This document shows positions 34,628-43,458 of a stretch of DNA of 64,000 bases, piece after piece (the first letter of the stretch is position 1; each line of letters starts with the position of its first letter). Source of the stretch: Sporosarcina trichiuri (lineage in GTDB: Bacteria; Bacillota; Bacilli; Bacillales_A; Planococcaceae); assembly GCF_030406775.1 (NCBI RefSeq), contig NZ_CP129119.1, forward strand, positions 62,001-126,000, written 5' to 3'. Both the position numbers and the translations under genes were made by a program. Under the pieces are notes generated by a model that was given only the letters and a program-made list of their open reading frames with translations, was not told where the DNA came from and made no database searches.

Positions 34628-35158
34628 ATGTACCAAATGCCCCGTTATGCTGCAGAGAGCAGGACAGCTGAACCTGTGAGGAGGACTGCCGATTTTCCCG
34701 AAAGACGAAGTCGGGACCAGGGATCGGCTCCATATGTGTTCAATATCCAGGAGGCGACTGTGCAGAACAATACATTCCGTACAGCAATGTGGACAGGGGA
34801 ACACTTGCAGGTGACCCTGATGTCCATCGGTCCAGGTGAGTCGGTCGGTTTGGAAGTGCATCCGCAGCTCGACCAGTTCCTGCGTGTGGAGGAAGGGCAG
34901 GGCACCGTCCATATGGGGAAGACGAGAGACTGCTTGGACTTCTGCCGGAATGTCGAAGATGATGATGCGATCCTGATACCTGGCGGGATGTGGCATAACC
35001 TTGTCAACACCGGGGCAGGACCTTTGAAGTTGTATTCGATCTATGCGCCGCCGAATCACCCGTTTGGAACGGTGCATGTGACAAAGGCTGAAGCGGATGC
35101 CGCTGAAGTTCATGCTGATCCGGTAGGTGCTGGCGGTGTGGAAGATGAAGTAAAATAA
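34628..35158 (+). CDS. Cupin-domain protein
   Basis: The start is taken at ATG 34628 (MYQMPRY), where family members I recall begin, although no clear ribosome site precedes it; GTG 34580 behind AAGGAAGGATGGG is the alternative. The protein has about 176 residues. The cupin barrel is shown by GEHLQVTLMSIGPGESVGLEVHPQLDQFLRVEEGQGTV in family terms, with two of the metal-ligand positions (His in EVHP and Glu/Gln downstream) and the second motif GGMWHNLVNTG. Cupins of this kind bind a metal and small ligands; substrate unknown. It has an independent terminator. Confidence 0.8.
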   Translation: MYQMPRYAAESRTAEPVRRTADFPERRSRDQGSAPYVFNIQEATVQNNTFRTAMWTGEHLQVTLMSIGPGESVGLEVHPQLDQFLRVEEGQGTVHMGKTRDCLDFCRNVEDDDAILIPGGMWHNLVNTGAGPLKLYSIYAPPNHPFGTVHVTKAEADAAEVHADPVGAGGVEDEVK

Positions 35159-35197
35159 AAGGCTTGGCAGCTGCAGGGTAGCTGCCAAGCCTTTTTT
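35156..35197 (+). terminator. Terminator of the cupin gene
   Basis: AAAGGCTTGGCAGCT pairs with AGCTGCCAAGCCTTT around a GCAGGGT loop and is followed by TTTC. Confidence 0.93.
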
Positions 35198-35287
35198 CTG
35201 TTGTCAGACATTCCTGGCTCTACCGGGTTTTGAAAGTCAGCGCGTACCGATGATTTCACAATTATAGAACATGTTCATCTGTTTAAT

Positions 35288-35302
35288 TGATAACTGTTAT
35301 CA
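35288..35302. promoter_or_regulatory. Fur-type operator
   Basis: TGATAACTGTTATCA is a perfect 7-1-7 inverted repeat. It differs from the classical Bacillus Fur box TGATAATNATTATCA by one base in each half. It lies about 50 bp upstream of the reductase gene. Confidence 0.65.
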
Positions 35303-35352
35303 GTTACTGTATAGTAAGGCAATGAACCGACTAATTGGGGGAAGGGGATATG

Positions 35353-36072
35353 ATGATGCAAATCTATTGGACAGCAATCAATGAAATCATAGAAGAGACG
35401 CCGGAGGTACGGACGTACATGCTCGATTGTCCGGAAGGGTTTGTATGGGAAGAGGGCTCCCATACGCATTTCGCACTGGAGGGGTTCAATGCAGGGGACA
35501 AGCCGAACCGCAGCCTGATCCGCCATATGTCCATTTCCACGCTGCCGCATGAAAACTCGATCGGCATCACGACACGTATCCGGGAACAGTGTTCCGAATT
35601 CAAGTCGATTTTACGGAATATGCAAGTCGGCCAGGAAGTGGCGATTTTCAAAACACATTCCAACGTTCCGCTGAAACGGGAAGGGAAGAATGTGTACCTT
35701 CTTTCGTCAGGGGTTGGATTGGCAACATTCCGGCCGCTTGTGCTGGAATTTCTGCAGAAGGAGGACGGCGTGAATCAGATCCATTCCTTGAATGTTGATT
35801 CGTCGGAAGACTTTTTATTCCCTTCTGTATTCACATCGGCTCCTGATAAGAAGTTCACCGCACAGTTCGTCGATAACCGCACGGAGTACTATGCGGAAGT
35901 TGAAAAACTCAAAGCGGACAGAGATGGACTGTTCTATGTTGTCGGCAGCGACGAATTCCTGGCACAGACAATCGGCGTGCTGCGCGGACAGGGTATCCAG
36001 CCGGAACAGATCATGCTCGATAAGCGGGAACAGCAGCTGGCTGAGTTTTTCCAAGCTGATAAGTTAGTGTGA
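35353..36072 (+). CDS. Ferredoxin-NADP reductase-fold flavoprotein
   Basis: Three ATGs in a row (35350, 35353, 35356) follow GAAGGGGAT; the middle one is taken, giving 239 residues. The N-terminal beta barrel binds the flavin (RHMSISTLPHENSIGITTRI, where R-x-x-S-I-S takes the place of RxYS). The C-terminal half is the nucleotide-binding part, with VYLLSSGVGLATFRPLVLEF and the FYVVGSDEFLAQTI segment. No Cys-rich iron-sulphur site is present. It should move electrons between NAD(P)H and an unknown partner. The Fur-like box upstream suggests iron control, for example a role in iron release or haem/siderophore reduction. Confidence 0.8.
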   Translation: MMQIYWTAINEIIEETPEVRTYMLDCPEGFVWEEGSHTHFALEGFNAGDKPNRSLIRHMSISTLPHENSIGITTRIREQCSEFKSILRNMQVGQEVAIFKTHSNVPLKREGKNVYLLSSGVGLATFRPLVLEFLQKEDGVNQIHSLNVDSSEDFLFPSVFTSAPDKKFTAQFVDNRTEYYAEVEKLKADRDGLFYVVGSDEFLAQTIGVLRGQGIQPEQIMLDKREQQLAEFFQADKLV

Positions 36073-36159
36073 AAGACTGACACGTACCTGTGAATGAAAT
36101 AATTCGTTAATGTTCAAATGGTGATTTTGTAACGTGTAAGGAACAATAACGTTTCAATT

Positions 36160-36204
36160 GAAAAGGTGTCATTCCGATGAATGGGTCGGAGTGGCACCTT
36201 TTGC
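36160..36204 (+). terminator. Terminator of the reductase gene
   Basis: AAAGGTGTCATTCCGA and TCGGAGTGGCACCTTTT form a long stem with mismatches around a TGAATGGG loop. Confidence 0.8.
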
Positions 36205-36326
36205 TGCAGGCTGGCGAGTTTTTCAGGAAGTAGGGCCCGCGTCTTTGGAACGGTTTTGCTTTGCAGTATTTTATGATTCGAAAACTTCGATATAATCGGT
36301 GTAAGAAAGGCAAGGGAGGGTGAAAG

Positions 36327-37724
36327 GTGAAAAAAGTGATATGGTTGCTTTTTTGTTCGTTTGTTGTGCTGGCGGGGTGTTCAGCCAAAGAGGAAACACC
36401 CAAGTCTGCTGAGGCTCAGACGACAGCGGAGAAGGAGCCGGCAAAACCGACTGAACAGGAAGAGTCCTCTGAAACAGCAGATTCCGGCTTCGAGCCAGCT
36501 GTGCCTGAGTATTACGAGCTGGAAGGCGTCGGCCGCGAACTGACAAGTGTGGAGAAGGAGCTTTTGCGGAAACCGGGCATTTACGCCGGAGACCGGTATG
36601 ATGAACAGAAAGTGCAGGAAGCGCTCCGCCAGCTGCCGGGCGATCTGACGAAAGAAGAGTATCTGAACGAAATGCTGCATCTGCTCGGAGAAGATTATCA
36701 AGAGGGGATGAAGACGTATTTGACATTCGATCCGACAGTGAAAGTCGACTTGGAACGGCCGGATGGCAATGTGGAACAACCGAAATTGAAGAAGGCCCAT
36801 TACGCGATTCTTATCGACGCGAGCGGCAGTATGAAGGCGACCGTGGCTGGTAAGACACGGATGGAGTCAGCAAAAGAAGCAGTGCTGGACTTCGCCAAGC
36901 AGATTCCGGAAGACGCGACCGTTTCCATGCGGGTGTACGGCCATAAAGGCTCCGGCAATCGGGCTGATAAAGAATTGTCCTGCACGAGCACCGAAAGCTT
37001 CTATAACGGAAAGTTCGAGGAGGGGGCTTTCCGGGAAGCGCTCAACAACGTAAAGCCTGCGGGATGGACGCCGATCGGACTCGTGCTCGATACGGTGAAG
37101 GAGGACATTCCGCCCGAAGTGGATGAGGCGGTCGTCTACGTCGTGAGCGACGGCATTGAAACGTGTGGCGGTGACCCGGTGAAGGCGGCATCCGGCCTCG
37201 TGGCTGGCAATATCCAGACTGTCGTCAACATTATCGGTTATGACGTCGATAACGAAGGGCAGACCCTGCTGAAGAAGGTGGCCGATGCAGGTAACGGAGA
37301 ATTCATCTATGTCAATTCCGAAAAAGAGCTGAAGAGATATATGAAAGAGCAGTATGAGATTATCCAGCAGCAATGGTGGGAGTGGAAAGAGGCAGGCAAG
37401 GAAGACGCCTGGGCACAAAAAGAGGACCTGAAGGAGTTGGCTCGGACCACGAAAGAAACTCTTCAAGAACAGGTGATCCGTGAGAAAGAACGGCTGGTGG
37501 ACGCCCGGCAATTTTTACGGGACACGTTTGATGACAACGATTCCATCATCGAACTATCGAATTATATAATCGATAAGAAGGTGAAAAAGTATAACTATGT
37601 CACCATGAAGGGGCAAGAGCTTTACAATGAAAGCATCAAGAATGGCCAAAAAGAGTATCATGATGTAATAAAAGAAGGCCAGAAGAATTATTATGAAACG
37701 ATTCAAGAGAAAAACAAGCAGTGA
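36327..37724 (+). CDS. VWA-domain lipoprotein
   Basis: Start ATG 36327 follows GGGAGGGTGAAAGGTG; 465 residues. The signal ends with the lipobox VVLAGC, so the protein sits on the outer face of the membrane. An acidic linker leads to a von Willebrand A domain (about 155-340) with an intact metal site DASGSMK and the later Thr and Asp positions in GWTPIGLVLD and YVVSDGIETCGG. The C-terminal 120 residues form a long charged helix rich in Glu and Lys (KELARTTKETLQEQVIREKE). The Cys pair in the VWA part may form a disulphide. The partner is unknown. A single-gene unit. Confidence 0.88.
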   Translation: MKKVIWLLFCSFVVLAGCSAKEETPKSAEAQTTAEKEPAKPTEQEESSETADSGFEPAVPEYYELEGVGRELTSVEKELLRKPGIYAGDRYDEQKVQEALRQLPGDLTKEEYLNEMLHLLGEDYQEGMKTYLTFDPTVKVDLERPDGNVEQPKLKKAHYAILIDASGSMKATVAGKTRMESAKEAVLDFAKQIPEDATVSMRVYGHKGSGNRADKELSCTSTESFYNGKFEEGAFREALNNVKPAGWTPIGLVLDTVKEDIPPEVDEAVVYVVSDGIETCGGDPVKAASGLVAGNIQTVVNIIGYDVDNEGQTLLKKVADAGNGEFIYVNSEKELKRYMKEQYEIIQQQWWEWKEAGKEDAWAQKEDLKELARTTKETLQEQVIREKERLVDARQFLRDTFDDNDSIIELSNYIIDKKVKKYNYVTMKGQELYNESIKNGQKEYHDVIKEGQKNYYETIQEKNKQ

Positions 37725-38044
37725 CCAGCAGACCTTCCGCAGACCGGGAAAGAACCGTGTTGCGGTGGGTTTTTTGGTGTTGGCTGGTGATACCTTCACT
37801 AGTGGAAGACTGATACGGATGCGTATAGTCTACAAAGATCACGGCAAGGAACCCCTATTATGATGAACACTGAAATGGCACCGCTGCTGCACTGCTTCCG
37901 AACCATGGGAACTAGGATTTTGGATTATGCGGCGTATCGATACATCGAATATTATCCAGAAAGAGACAGGTCTGCGATTTCGCCCTGTCTCTTTCTGATT
38001 TATTCATATCACCCCGGATTACCGCTTTCCGTGCACTGTCACTT
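37725..38044. other. Intergenic region between convergent genes
   Basis: No gene is seen in 320 bases. A hairpin AAAGAGACAGG...CCTGTCTCTTT at 37968-38002, with A and T tracts, probably ends both the VWA and the alcohol dehydrogenase transcripts. Confidence 0.6.
37967..38004. terminator. Bidirectional terminator hairpin
   Basis: AGAAAGAGACAGG in the minus sense pairs with CCTGTCTCTTTCT around a 12-nt loop. Confidence 0.7.
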
Positions 38045-39184
38045 TCACGGTTTCAGAATGACTTTGATGCACCCGTCTTCATGGCCGTGGAATTTCTGAT
38101 ATGCCTCTGCGGCTTCATCGAGCGGTACGATATGAGTGATGATATCAGTGGGATCGAATTGGCCGGATGCTACCTGGTCGAACAGCAGCTGCATGTTATG
38201 GACGACTGGCGCCTGTCCCATCTTCATCGTGACGTTCCGCTCCCAGATCTTGCCCAGCGGAAAGGCGTTGTAGAGGGAGCCATATACGCCGGTCAGCTGG
38301 ATAGTGCCGAACTTCCGGACGGATTCCAGAGCGATTTCGATGGCATTCGTTGTCCCTCCCTGCAGCTTCAACTTCTGACCGACCTTTTCAAAGACGTTTT
38401 TCTTGCCGTCCATGCCGACGCAGTCGATGACGACATCCGCTCCGCCCTGCGTCAGCTCTTTCATATGGCCGCCGATTTCATCGATTTCCTCAAAATTGAA
38501 GGCTTCCACGTGGTTTGTCCGGACTGCGTGGGCCAGACGGTACGGTTCATGGTCGATGGCGAGCACCCGTTTCGCCCCTTTCTGCCAAGCGAACTTCTGA
38601 GCCAGCAGACCGACCGGACCGCAGCCGAGTATGAGAACCGTATCCCCCTGTTTGACTCCGGCGTGCTCGACACTCCAGTAGGCGGTCGGCATGATGTCGG
38701 ACAGGAACAGCAGGGACTCATCCGGAAGTTCGCAGCTCTCCGGTACGACGAATGGGATGAAATTGCCGTATGGAACACGCAGATACTCTGCCTGGCCGCC
38801 GGGGTAGCCGCCGTAGCGCTCTGTGAACCCGAGGAATCCCCCTGTATCCACGTGGGGATTCGGATTGGAATTGTCGCATTGGCTCTCCATATCATGCCGG
38901 CAGAAGAAACACTCACCGCAGGAGATATTGAACGGGATAATGACCCGATCTCCCTTCTTCACTTTCACAACCCCCGAGCCGATCTCCTCCACGATGCCCA
39001 TCGGTTCATGGCCGATGATGTAATCTTTTTGTGCCGGCAGTCCGCCGAGATAGATGTGCAGGTCGGACCCGCAAATGGCGGTCGACGTAATACGGACGAT
39101 GATATCATCCGGCTTCTCGATTTTCGGGGCTTCAACCTTTTTCACTTGAATGTCTTTTGCGCCTTGAAATGTCACTGCTCTCAT
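38045..39184 (-). CDS. Zinc-type alcohol/formaldehyde dehydrogenase
   Basis: ATG 39184 with GAGGAGGGACAAG upstream gives 379 residues. The catalytic zinc site is in TAICGSDLHIY and GHEPMGIVEE. The structural zinc site is the cluster CGECFFCRHDMESQC, with four Cys. The NAD(P)-binding fold is shown by VLILGCGPVGLLA. This is the medium-chain branch annotated as glutathione-independent formaldehyde or threonine-like dehydrogenases. It oxidises an alcohol with NAD(P); substrate unknown. The length and zinc ligands are complete. Confidence 0.92.
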   Translation of the reverse strand: MRAVTFQGAKDIQVKKVEAPKIEKPDDIIVRITSTAICGSDLHIYLGGLPAQKDYIIGHEPMGIVEEIGSGVVKVKKGDRVIIPFNISCGECFFCRHDMESQCDNSNPNPHVDTGGFLGFTERYGGYPGGQAEYLRVPYGNFIPFVVPESCELPDESLLFLSDIMPTAYWSVEHAGVKQGDTVLILGCGPVGLLAQKFAWQKGAKRVLAIDHEPYRLAHAVRTNHVEAFNFEEIDEIGGHMKELTQGGADVVIDCVGMDGKKNVFEKVGQKLKLQGGTTNAIEIALESVRKFGTIQLTGVYGSLYNAFPLGKIWERNVTMKMGQAPVVHNMQLLFDQVASGQFDPTDIITHIVPLDEAAEAYQKFHGHEDGCIKVILKP

Positions 39185-39322
39185 CTTGTCCCTCCTCATT
39201 TCCCTTATGATTGCCGCCCTCCCATGAACCATACATCCACTGAAGGGGGCATTGCCTGCTGCACGTGCGGATGCAGGCCGTCTGATAGGGCAAAGACGAT
39301 GGGATAACCTGCAGGCAACCAG

Positions 39323-40261
39323 TTAAAACTTCCTGTTTTTCGGGCTTTTCAGCACGCTGCCGATCCAGTTCTTCTTCTTCAGATAGTAATAGAGCGCCCA
39401 TGTGGACAGAAGGATGACGAGCAGGGAGGCGATATAGCCGTACCGCCATTTCAGTTCCGGCATGACGCTGAAGTTCATCCCCCACAGAGCGCCCCACGCC
39501 GCGACAGGAGTGAAGAGCATCGTGATGACGGTGAGTGTCTTGACGATTTCGTTGCCTCTGTGGGACGAGATGACCGACTCGAGGTCGATGAGCTTGCCGA
39601 CTTCATCGTCATAGTCCCGGATGGTCTGCCGGCAGCGCCGGATGCGCAGGCAGGTCCGTTCGAAATGCGGGCCGTCCGCGATCTTTTTGCCGAATGCTTC
39701 CTGAGCGGCTTCCCGTATTTCGATAACAGGAATGATGAGATTTTTCCAGACGAGGATCTCGTGCCGGTTTTCCATGATTTCTTCGAAGACAGGTTCGTCA
39801 TTCTTTTCCTTGATGCGCCAGAGGAGGGCGTGCATCCGGTCTTCGAATGACTCGATATCCATCAGGAAGACGGCGACGATTTCCCCGAGCAGTGCCATGA
39901 ATCCTTCGATGGCGTTGTCTGCGCCGTTCACGCTTTTCAGGAGATGCTGCGCGGATAACTTCGGCGAGACGGCCGGCTCGATGCCGTACGTCAGCAGCAG
40001 ACCCTGGGATACGTAAAAATGCAGGATAGTCTGGCGGTTCCGCTCTTCAAGGTTCTGGGAGTAGACGATCGATCCCCACATCGATTCGCTGCCGGGTTCG
40101 TCCGTCTCCATCTCAAGGTTGCTGTTTTGACCGCTGTATAACGATTGCGCCCAGCGTCTGCCTGCGGGAGACATGCCGGGAAGCTCGGCGATGTTCTGGG
40201 GAGACGCATTGTCCAGACGGTGCCATGTCCAGTTCTTGTGTTCAAAAGCAGGTTCAAGCAT
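39323..40261 (-). CDS. CorA-type magnesium/divalent cation transporter
   Basis: ATG 40261 behind AAAAAAGGGGGCAGACCG gives 312 residues. The cytoplasmic part (1-250) is mainly helical and acidic, and the C-terminus holds two membrane helices, the first preceding the signature WGMNF (GMN in CorA family), the second near the end (IASLLVILLSTWALYYYL). A basic tail follows (LKKKNWIGSVLKSPKNRKF). CorA pentamers pass Mg2+, Co2+ or Zn2+. The GMN signature is intact, but the usual MPEL loop reads SVMPELKWRY, as in CorA. Divergent from the TrkA-C gene. Confidence 0.88.
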   Translation of the reverse strand: MLEPAFEHKNWTWHRLDNASPQNIAELPGMSPAGRRWAQSLYSGQNSNLEMETDEPGSESMWGSIVYSQNLEERNRQTILHFYVSQGLLLTYGIEPAVSPKLSAQHLLKSVNGADNAIEGFMALLGEIVAVFLMDIESFEDRMHALLWRIKEKNDEPVFEEIMENRHEILVWKNLIIPVIEIREAAQEAFGKKIADGPHFERTCLRIRRCRQTIRDYDDEVGKLIDLESVISSHRGNEIVKTLTVITMLFTPVAAWGALWGMNFSVMPELKWRYGYIASLLVILLSTWALYYYLKKKNWIGSVLKSPKNRKF

Positions 40262-40360
40262 CGGTCTGCCCCCTTTTTTCCTACCTTGTCTATCCGCAAC
40301 GGAATTTAAACATCGGCGGATGGAAAGGCTGAGCAAAACAGATGAATCGGAGGGACAGGC

Positions 40361-41050
40361 TTGGGGGATTTTCAGTTCATTATCTTATATGGCGTGATTG
40401 TCGGGCTTGTGATCGAGACGGCGGTCCAGCTGTTTGCCGCCACTGGACTGAAGAAGTCGATCGCACGGTTCCAGGTCATTTCGATGCTGACCGGGACCGG
40501 ATTCACGACGGATGAATCGACGCTGATCATTGATCATCCGATCCGGCGCAGGCTCAGTGCCGCTGTCATCCTGTTCGGCTACTTTTCACTGGCCGTCATC
40601 ATTTCAGCGATTGCGGCGCTGCTGCTGAATGACTTGAAAGTCCGGCTGCTGGTCGTGGTCATCGCGTTCCTGCTTTGTGTGATGGTCTTGCTGCGGATCC
40701 GGCGGGTGTTCCGGTTTCTGGAAAACCGGTTCGAATACTCGATGGACGAACGGTATGAGCTGGAGGATTGGCCGCTGAAGACAGCGCTCGAACTGGGCGA
40801 GGAGGATGATGTGGCACTGCTGGAGATCAAAGAAGACTGCGGATTCATCGGCGGGCCGTGCCAGCGCTTGCTGAGCGAAGATGACGACGTCCATGTCATC
40901 TTCATCCGGCGGGGAGACCGGATTTTGAGAAAAGGGGTCTTCGAAGAGTGTCTGCAGGAAGGGGACCAGGTGCTCGTCTTCGGTGACAAAGCGTGCATCC
41001 AGCGGGAATTCTCCGATCTGCTGGCGGAGGAGCCGGTGAGTCGAAGATAA
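40361..41050 (+). CDS. Membrane protein with TrkA-C (RCK_C) domain
   Basis: TTG 40361 lies after CGGAGGGACAGG and gives 229 residues. Three hydrophobic helices occupy about residues 5-28, 65-87 and 93-112. After a charged linker the C-terminal domain (about 150-222) has the RCK_C pattern: GGPCQRLLSEDDDVHVIFIRRGDRILRKG in family terms and EGDQVLVFGDK. TrkA-C domains bind ligands and gate potassium or other transporters. It resembles small accessory membrane proteins in Bacillales annotated TrkA C-terminal. The last codons overlap the start of the 51-bp repeat. Confidence 0.8.
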   Translation: MGDFQFIILYGVIVGLVIETAVQLFAATGLKKSIARFQVISMLTGTGFTTDESTLIIDHPIRRRLSAAVILFGYFSLAVIISAIAALLLNDLKVRLLVVVIAFLLCVMVLLRIRRVFRFLENRFEYSMDERYELEDWPLKTALELGEEDDVALLEIKEDCGFIGGPCQRLLSEDDDVHVIFIRRGDRILRKGVFEECLQEGDQVLVFGDKACIQREFSDLLAEEPVSRR

Positions 41051-41343
41051 AGCGGTTGTAATTGCGACTCAGCGTGGAAATCGGGCGCGAGTCGAAGATA
41101 GAGCAGTTCTAATTGCGACTCGCCGGGGAAATCGGGCGCGAGTCGAAGATAAAGCGGTTGTAATTGCGACTCAGCGTGGAAATCGGGCGTGAGTTGAAGA
41201 TAGAGCGGTTGTAATTGCGACTCGCCGGGGAAATCGGGCGTGAGTCGAAGATAGAGCGGTTGTAATTGCGACTCAGCGTGGAAATCGGGCGCGAGTCGAA
41301 GGTAGAGCGGTCCCAATTGCGAGCCGGCAAGAAAACTGGCCGT
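41038..41343. repeat. 51-bp tandem repeat, about six copies
   Basis: Units begin at 41038, 41089, 41140, 41191, 41242 and 41293 (last one diverged). Each has GAGTCGAAGATARAGCGGTT, then GTAATTGCGACTC. A second part alternates between AGCGTGGAAATCGGGCG and GCCGGGGAAATCGGGCG, so the higher-order period is 102 bp. GAGTCG and CGACTC within each unit can form a hairpin. Because 51 is a multiple of three, spurious long reading frames appear on the minus strand. Confidence 0.95.
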
Positions 41344-41424
41344 GAGTCGCAGATAGAATCCTGCACAGGCAGGGCCAAGTATGTTATTCTGTAAAAAAGT
41401 GCAGTAAATTGAATCGTTTCATTA

Positions 41425-41553
41425 GTTTTCTAGGGTTCCGCATTCGTTCATGAAATGGACTGGTCCGAGAGAAAACCCATAGCCGTTCCGCTATGACACG
41501 GAGGGATAAAAGCCCGGGAGGTACTGATTCTCAGTATTCTTCCGGGCTTTTTC
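41425..41553 (+). promoter_or_regulatory. Guanidine-I (ykkC) riboswitch with terminator
   Basis: The conserved blocks of the ykkC aptamer are present in order: CTAGGGTTCCG at 41430-41440, TGGTCCGAGAGAAAAC at 41461-41476, and ACACGGAGGGATAAAAGCCC at 41496-41515, with GGGAG after it. The last block pairs with CTTCCGGGCTTTTT at 41539-41552 to form a terminator, so ligand binding would keep the message open. It controls the MFS gene 90 bp downstream. The aptamer is recognised by sequence; folding was not computed. Confidence 0.9.
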
Positions 41554-41644
41554 AATTGCGAACAACAGGGAAATCACATAGTGCGTGCGGCCGCCCGGTG
41601 TCCTTGGACTATCACCCAGCCTATACGAAAGGGGGACACTCCAT

Positions 41645-43081
41645 ATGGAAAACATCCAAGAAAACGAATCGAACAAGAAACCTATGAACGTCCTCCCTGT
41701 CATGGCCGCCCTGCTGATCAGCGGTTTCATGGGCATGCTCAGTGAGACGGCGCTCAATATGGCGCTCAGCCAGCTGATGAAGGAGTTTGGGATTTCGCCT
41801 TCCGCTGCCCAATGGCTGACGACTGGCTATCTGCTCGTTCTCGGTATCCTGATCCCGGTCTCCGGGCTGCTGATCAAGCGCTTTACGACCCGACGGCTGT
41901 TCATCACCAGTTTATGCTTTTCAATCACGGGATTGCTGGTAGCAGCGGTCTCCCCGACATTCGGGGTGCTGCTGAGCGGACGGATCATCCAGGCGATCGG
42001 GACAGGTCTCTTGGTGTCGCTGCTGTTCCATACAGTGCTGATCCTGTTTCCGCCCTGGAAACGCGGAACCGCCATGGGGATCGTCGGGTTGGTCATGATG
42101 TTCGCCCCGGCGATCGGTCCGATATCCGCAGGGCTGGTCATCGATTATCTGAACTGGCATATGATCTTTTGGTTCATCCTGCCGTTCATGGTATTTGCAC
42201 TCCTGTTCGGCATCCTCTTCCTGCCGAATCTCACCACACCCGTCAAGCAGAAGATCGACATCCTATCGATTGTCCTGTCGACGATCGGTTTCGGCGGGAT
42301 CGTGTTCGGCTTCAGTTTCGCAGGCGAAAGCGGCGGCTGGTCGAGTCCTGTCGTCCTGTCAGCACTGACGGCGGGCGCTGCTGCTATCGGTATGTATGCA
42401 GTTCGGCAGCTGACCATTCCGGAGCCTGTCCTCAATTTGAACGTATTCCGCCAACCGATGTTCATCCTCGGAATCGTCATCACCCTGTTCGCGAATATCA
42501 TCATTTTCTCTGCCAATATTCTGCTGCCGCTGTATATGCAGACCGGTCTGGGCCTGGCGGCTTCCAGTGCGGGTCTGCTGCTGCTGCCGGGAGGTATCGT
42601 CAACGGGCTCATGTCCATGATCAGCGGCCGGATTTTCGATAAACACGGACCGCGCGCGCTGCTGATCACCGGCTTCGTGATGAGTACAGCTGCTGTCTGG
42701 TTTTTCTCGACGGTTACGTCCGCGACGAGCCCGTACCTGATCATCTTTTTCTTCATGCTCCTGATGGTGAGCATGTCCATGGTGACAACGCCGTCCCAGA
42801 CGAATGGCATCAATCAGCTGAGCCCCGATCTGTATCCGGATGGCTCGGCAGTGGTCAATTCCATGATTCAGACGTCGGGTGCCATCGGGACAGCCCTCGC
42901 CATAAGTATCATGAATGCAACCCAGCGGCACTATCTAAGCGGAGCGGCTCATCCCGCTTCTGCGGGCGATCTGTCACAGGCCCTGATTTCAGGTGTCCAG
43001 AATGCATTTTCGTTCGCCCTGATCATTTCAGTGATCGGGTTCGTCTGCTCGCTGTTCGTGAGGCGGGTGATGGTGCGCTGA
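41645..43081 (+). CDS. MFS efflux transporter, DHA2 (14-TM) type; candidate guanidine exporter
   Basis: ATG 41645 (GAAAGGGGGACACTCCAT upstream) gives 478 residues with about 14 hydrophobic helices. Typical drug:H+ antiporter segments are seen: ALNMALSQLMKEFG at the start of helix 1, AQWLTTGYLLVLGILIPVSG, and the loop LIKRFTTRRLF. GRIIQAIGTGLLVSLLF and the later GPRALLITGFVM also occur. It belongs to the EmrB/QacA type, which exports cations and drugs in exchange for protons. The guanidine-I riboswitch in its leader suggests that its natural substrate is guanidinium or a derivative. The substrate is inferred from regulation alone. Confidence 0.88.
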   Translation: MENIQENESNKKPMNVLPVMAALLISGFMGMLSETALNMALSQLMKEFGISPSAAQWLTTGYLLVLGILIPVSGLLIKRFTTRRLFITSLCFSITGLLVAAVSPTFGVLLSGRIIQAIGTGLLVSLLFHTVLILFPPWKRGTAMGIVGLVMMFAPAIGPISAGLVIDYLNWHMIFWFILPFMVFALLFGILFLPNLTTPVKQKIDILSIVLSTIGFGGIVFGFSFAGESGGWSSPVVLSALTAGAAAIGMYAVRQLTIPEPVLNLNVFRQPMFILGIVITLFANIIIFSANILLPLYMQTGLGLAASSAGLLLLPGGIVNGLMSMISGRIFDKHGPRALLITGFVMSTAAVWFFSTVTSATSPYLIIFFFMLLMVSMSMVTTPSQTNGINQLSPDLYPDGSAVVNSMIQTSGAIGTALAISIMNATQRHYLSGAAHPASAGDLSQALISGVQNAFSFALIISVIGFVCSLFVRRVMVR

Positions 43082-43458
43082 TCGGCTGCAGGAACAGCAT
43101 GCGCTGTTTGCTGGCCGCCCAGGAGATATGCAAAAAAGCCGATGGGAGATCCATCGGCTTTTTCGTATGCACGGGCTACCCAGCTTGGCAGGGAACGGCG
43201 GGCGGCACAAGAACCCCGCAACTGTCTGTCCAAGATTTGAAAGAGCGTTGTGCGTTATCGGTTGAACTTTACAGCGTAAGAACTTTGACGTGTAAGATTT
43301 ACAACTTTGAGCTGTAAGCGTTGAGCTTTCAGTTCTCTTCAACTATTCATTAGGATTGTAAGTGTAAGTTGGCCGGTTTTGCTTATTGTCCCAAAGAAAC
43401 TCCGGTAAACGAAGGGTCTTGTGGTTGCCGTTTTCAGGTATCCATGCAGGCCGGCGGA
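43082..43458. other. Intergenic region with terminator and short direct repeats
   Basis: No gene is seen. After the MFS terminator there is a cluster of short direct repeats: GAACTTTACAGCGTAA (43264-43279), GAACTTTGACGTGTAA (43280-43295) and CAACTTTGAGCTGTAA (43302-43317). Confidence 0.75.
43129..43162 (+). terminator. Terminator of the MFS gene
   Basis: AAAAAAGCCGATGG pairs with CCATCGGCTTTTT around a GAGAT loop. Confidence 0.93.

Noticed and set aside
33504..34733. 409-codon minus-strand frame opposite namZ
   Set aside because: It is antisense to a clear DUF1343 gene and has an unnatural His/Arg-rich composition.
38081..39307. 408-codon plus-strand frame opposite the alcohol dehydrogenase
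   Set aside because: The minus-strand protein has all family motifs; the opposite frame has no known pattern and is a codon-position artefact.
41109..41378. Long minus-strand reading frames over the tandem repeat, with a repetitive Ser/Arg/Pro protein
   Set aside because: The repeat unit of 51 bp is a multiple of three, so all frames without a stop in one unit stay open. There is no ribosome site, and the frames run through the riboswitch leader side.
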